From positions 1-6,550 of the forward strand of contig JAKJDA010000062.1 of the NCBI GenBank assembly GCA_022706165.1: a stretch of DNA of 6,550 nucleotides, read 5' to 3'. Of the stretch, positions 6,062 through 6,550 are shown one piece after another; the stretch's first letter is position 1; every line of letters begins with the position of its first letter. This stretch comes from Candidatus Hydrogenedentota bacterium. GTDB taxonomy: Bacteria > Hydrogenedentota > Hydrogenedentia > Hydrogenedentales > SLHB01. The position numbers and the translations under genes were made by a program. Below the pieces are notes generated by a model. The model was not told the origin of the DNA. It saw nothing but the letters and a program-made list of their open reading frames with translations, and searched no databases.

Positions 6062-6550
6062 GTGCCCAAGGTCGCAAAGCCTTCCGGCAGACATAACCCC
6101 CAGGGCCTCGAGATACTCTATGAAGACCGGGATATCTTGGTCGTGGATAAGGCCCCGGGCCTTCTGACCATGGGCACGGATTCCGAAAAGACACGAACCG
6201 CCTACTATCGGCTGACGGATTACGTGCGCAAAGGGTGCGCGCGTTCGCGGAACCGCATATTCATCGTTCACCGACTCGATCGGGAAGTTTCAGGGGTTCT
6301 TGTCTTTGCGAAGACCCTCGAGGCAAAGGAGTCGCTCCAGTCCCAGTGGGAAGAGGTCGAAAAAAAGTATCTCGCCGTCGTTCATGGCTGTTTGCCCGAC
6401 AAAGCCGGCGTCATCTCCTCCTATTTGGCCGAAAGCAGAACCCTCGCCGTCCACTCCACGGACGATGCCACGAGAGGAAAACTGTCCCGTACTGCATACC
6501 AAGTCATCAAGGAGACGCCGCGCTTCAGCCTGCTGGAGATCACCCTGTTG
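6062..6550 (+). CDS. RluA-family RNA pseudouridine synthase, N-terminal 163 residues (3' end outside window)
   Basis: This frame starts at GTG 6062, with GGAGAA (6051-6056) a few bases upstream, and stays open to the end of the window. The product isomerises uridine to pseudouridine in rRNA or tRNA in the cytoplasm. The first conserved block is EILYEDRDILVVDKAPGLLTM (about residues 17-37), characteristic of the RluA fold. The catalytic motif is HRLDREVSGVLVFAKT with the nucleophilic Asp at residue 73; many relatives have Thr where this protein has Val in HRLDxxTSG. KKYLAVVHG (about 101-109) and a later TAYQVI segment also fit. No S4 RNA-binding domain precedes the catalytic domain, so this is the short single-domain type. 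The RNA target cannot be assigned. The gene begins 33 nt after the preceding stop, in the same direction. Confidence 0.88.
   Translation, partial: MPKVAKPSGRHNPQGLEILYEDRDILVVDKAPGLLTMGTDSEKTRTAYYRLTDYVRKGCARSRNRIFIVHRLDREVSGVLVFAKTLEAKESLQSQWEEVEKKYLAVVHGCLPDKAGVISSYLAESRTLAVHSTDDATRGKLSRTAYQVIKETPRFSLLEITLL

Noticed and set aside
4418..6271. Long minus-strand reading frame of 617 codons opposite the GH99-like gene and the pseudouridine synthase start
   Set aside because: It crosses two clearly coding + strand genes and their boundary, has no recognisable motif or ribosome site, and has the composition of an antisense shadow.
1..6550. Search for tRNA genes, CRISPR repeats, insertion-sequence ends and transposases
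   Set aside because: No cloverleaf, regularly spaced direct repeats, terminal inverted repeats or transposase motifs were seen on either strand.

Overview
The window is GC-rich bacterial DNA with all real genes on the + strand. The combination of a thrombospondin-type-3 repeat protein with a hydrophobic, Arg-rich C-terminal sorting tail, a large multi-domain GH99/WbsX-like protein and a P-type ATPase with a PEEFP motif suggests a Gram-negative environmental bacterium, perhaps of a PVC- or Hydrogenedentes-like lineage. That placement is a guess from gene style, not from a marker gene.

Layout. (1) 3-440: C-terminal end of a surface or secreted protein with Ca2+-binding-type Asp-rich repeats and a terminal anchor, closed by a strong intrinsic terminator (462-493). 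(2) 546-676: a regulatory cassette made of a near-consensus sigma70-type promoter followed by an RNA that I align by eye with the NiCo (czcD-motif) riboswitch, including its four-way-junction core, and ending in a 14-bp terminator hairpin that overlaps the aptamer. (3) 759-3336: the regulated gene, a P-type cation ATPase of the PEEFP / ELIIDPACS subfamily. It is broken by a frameshift directly after the phosphorylation motif DKTGTLT. The local sequence fits a net loss of about 23 nt that also removed the usual NRM-containing segment. (4) 3353-6028: an 891-residue protein with a GH99/WbsX-like barrel flanked by beta-sandwich-like modules, only 16 nt after the ATPase and probably in its transcription unit. 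(5) 6062-6550: the start of an RluA-family pseudouridine synthase that runs off the window.

How it fits together. The promoter, NiCo riboswitch and ATPase form a coherent nickel/cobalt efflux module: Ni2+ or Co2+ would stabilise the aptamer, prevent terminator folding and switch on the exporter. This gives a metal assignment to an ATPase that homology alone would call calcium- or magnesium-type. In this copy the ATPase reading frame is interrupted, so it is either a recent pseudogene or a sequence/assembly error. The remaining genes have no visible link to metal resistance.
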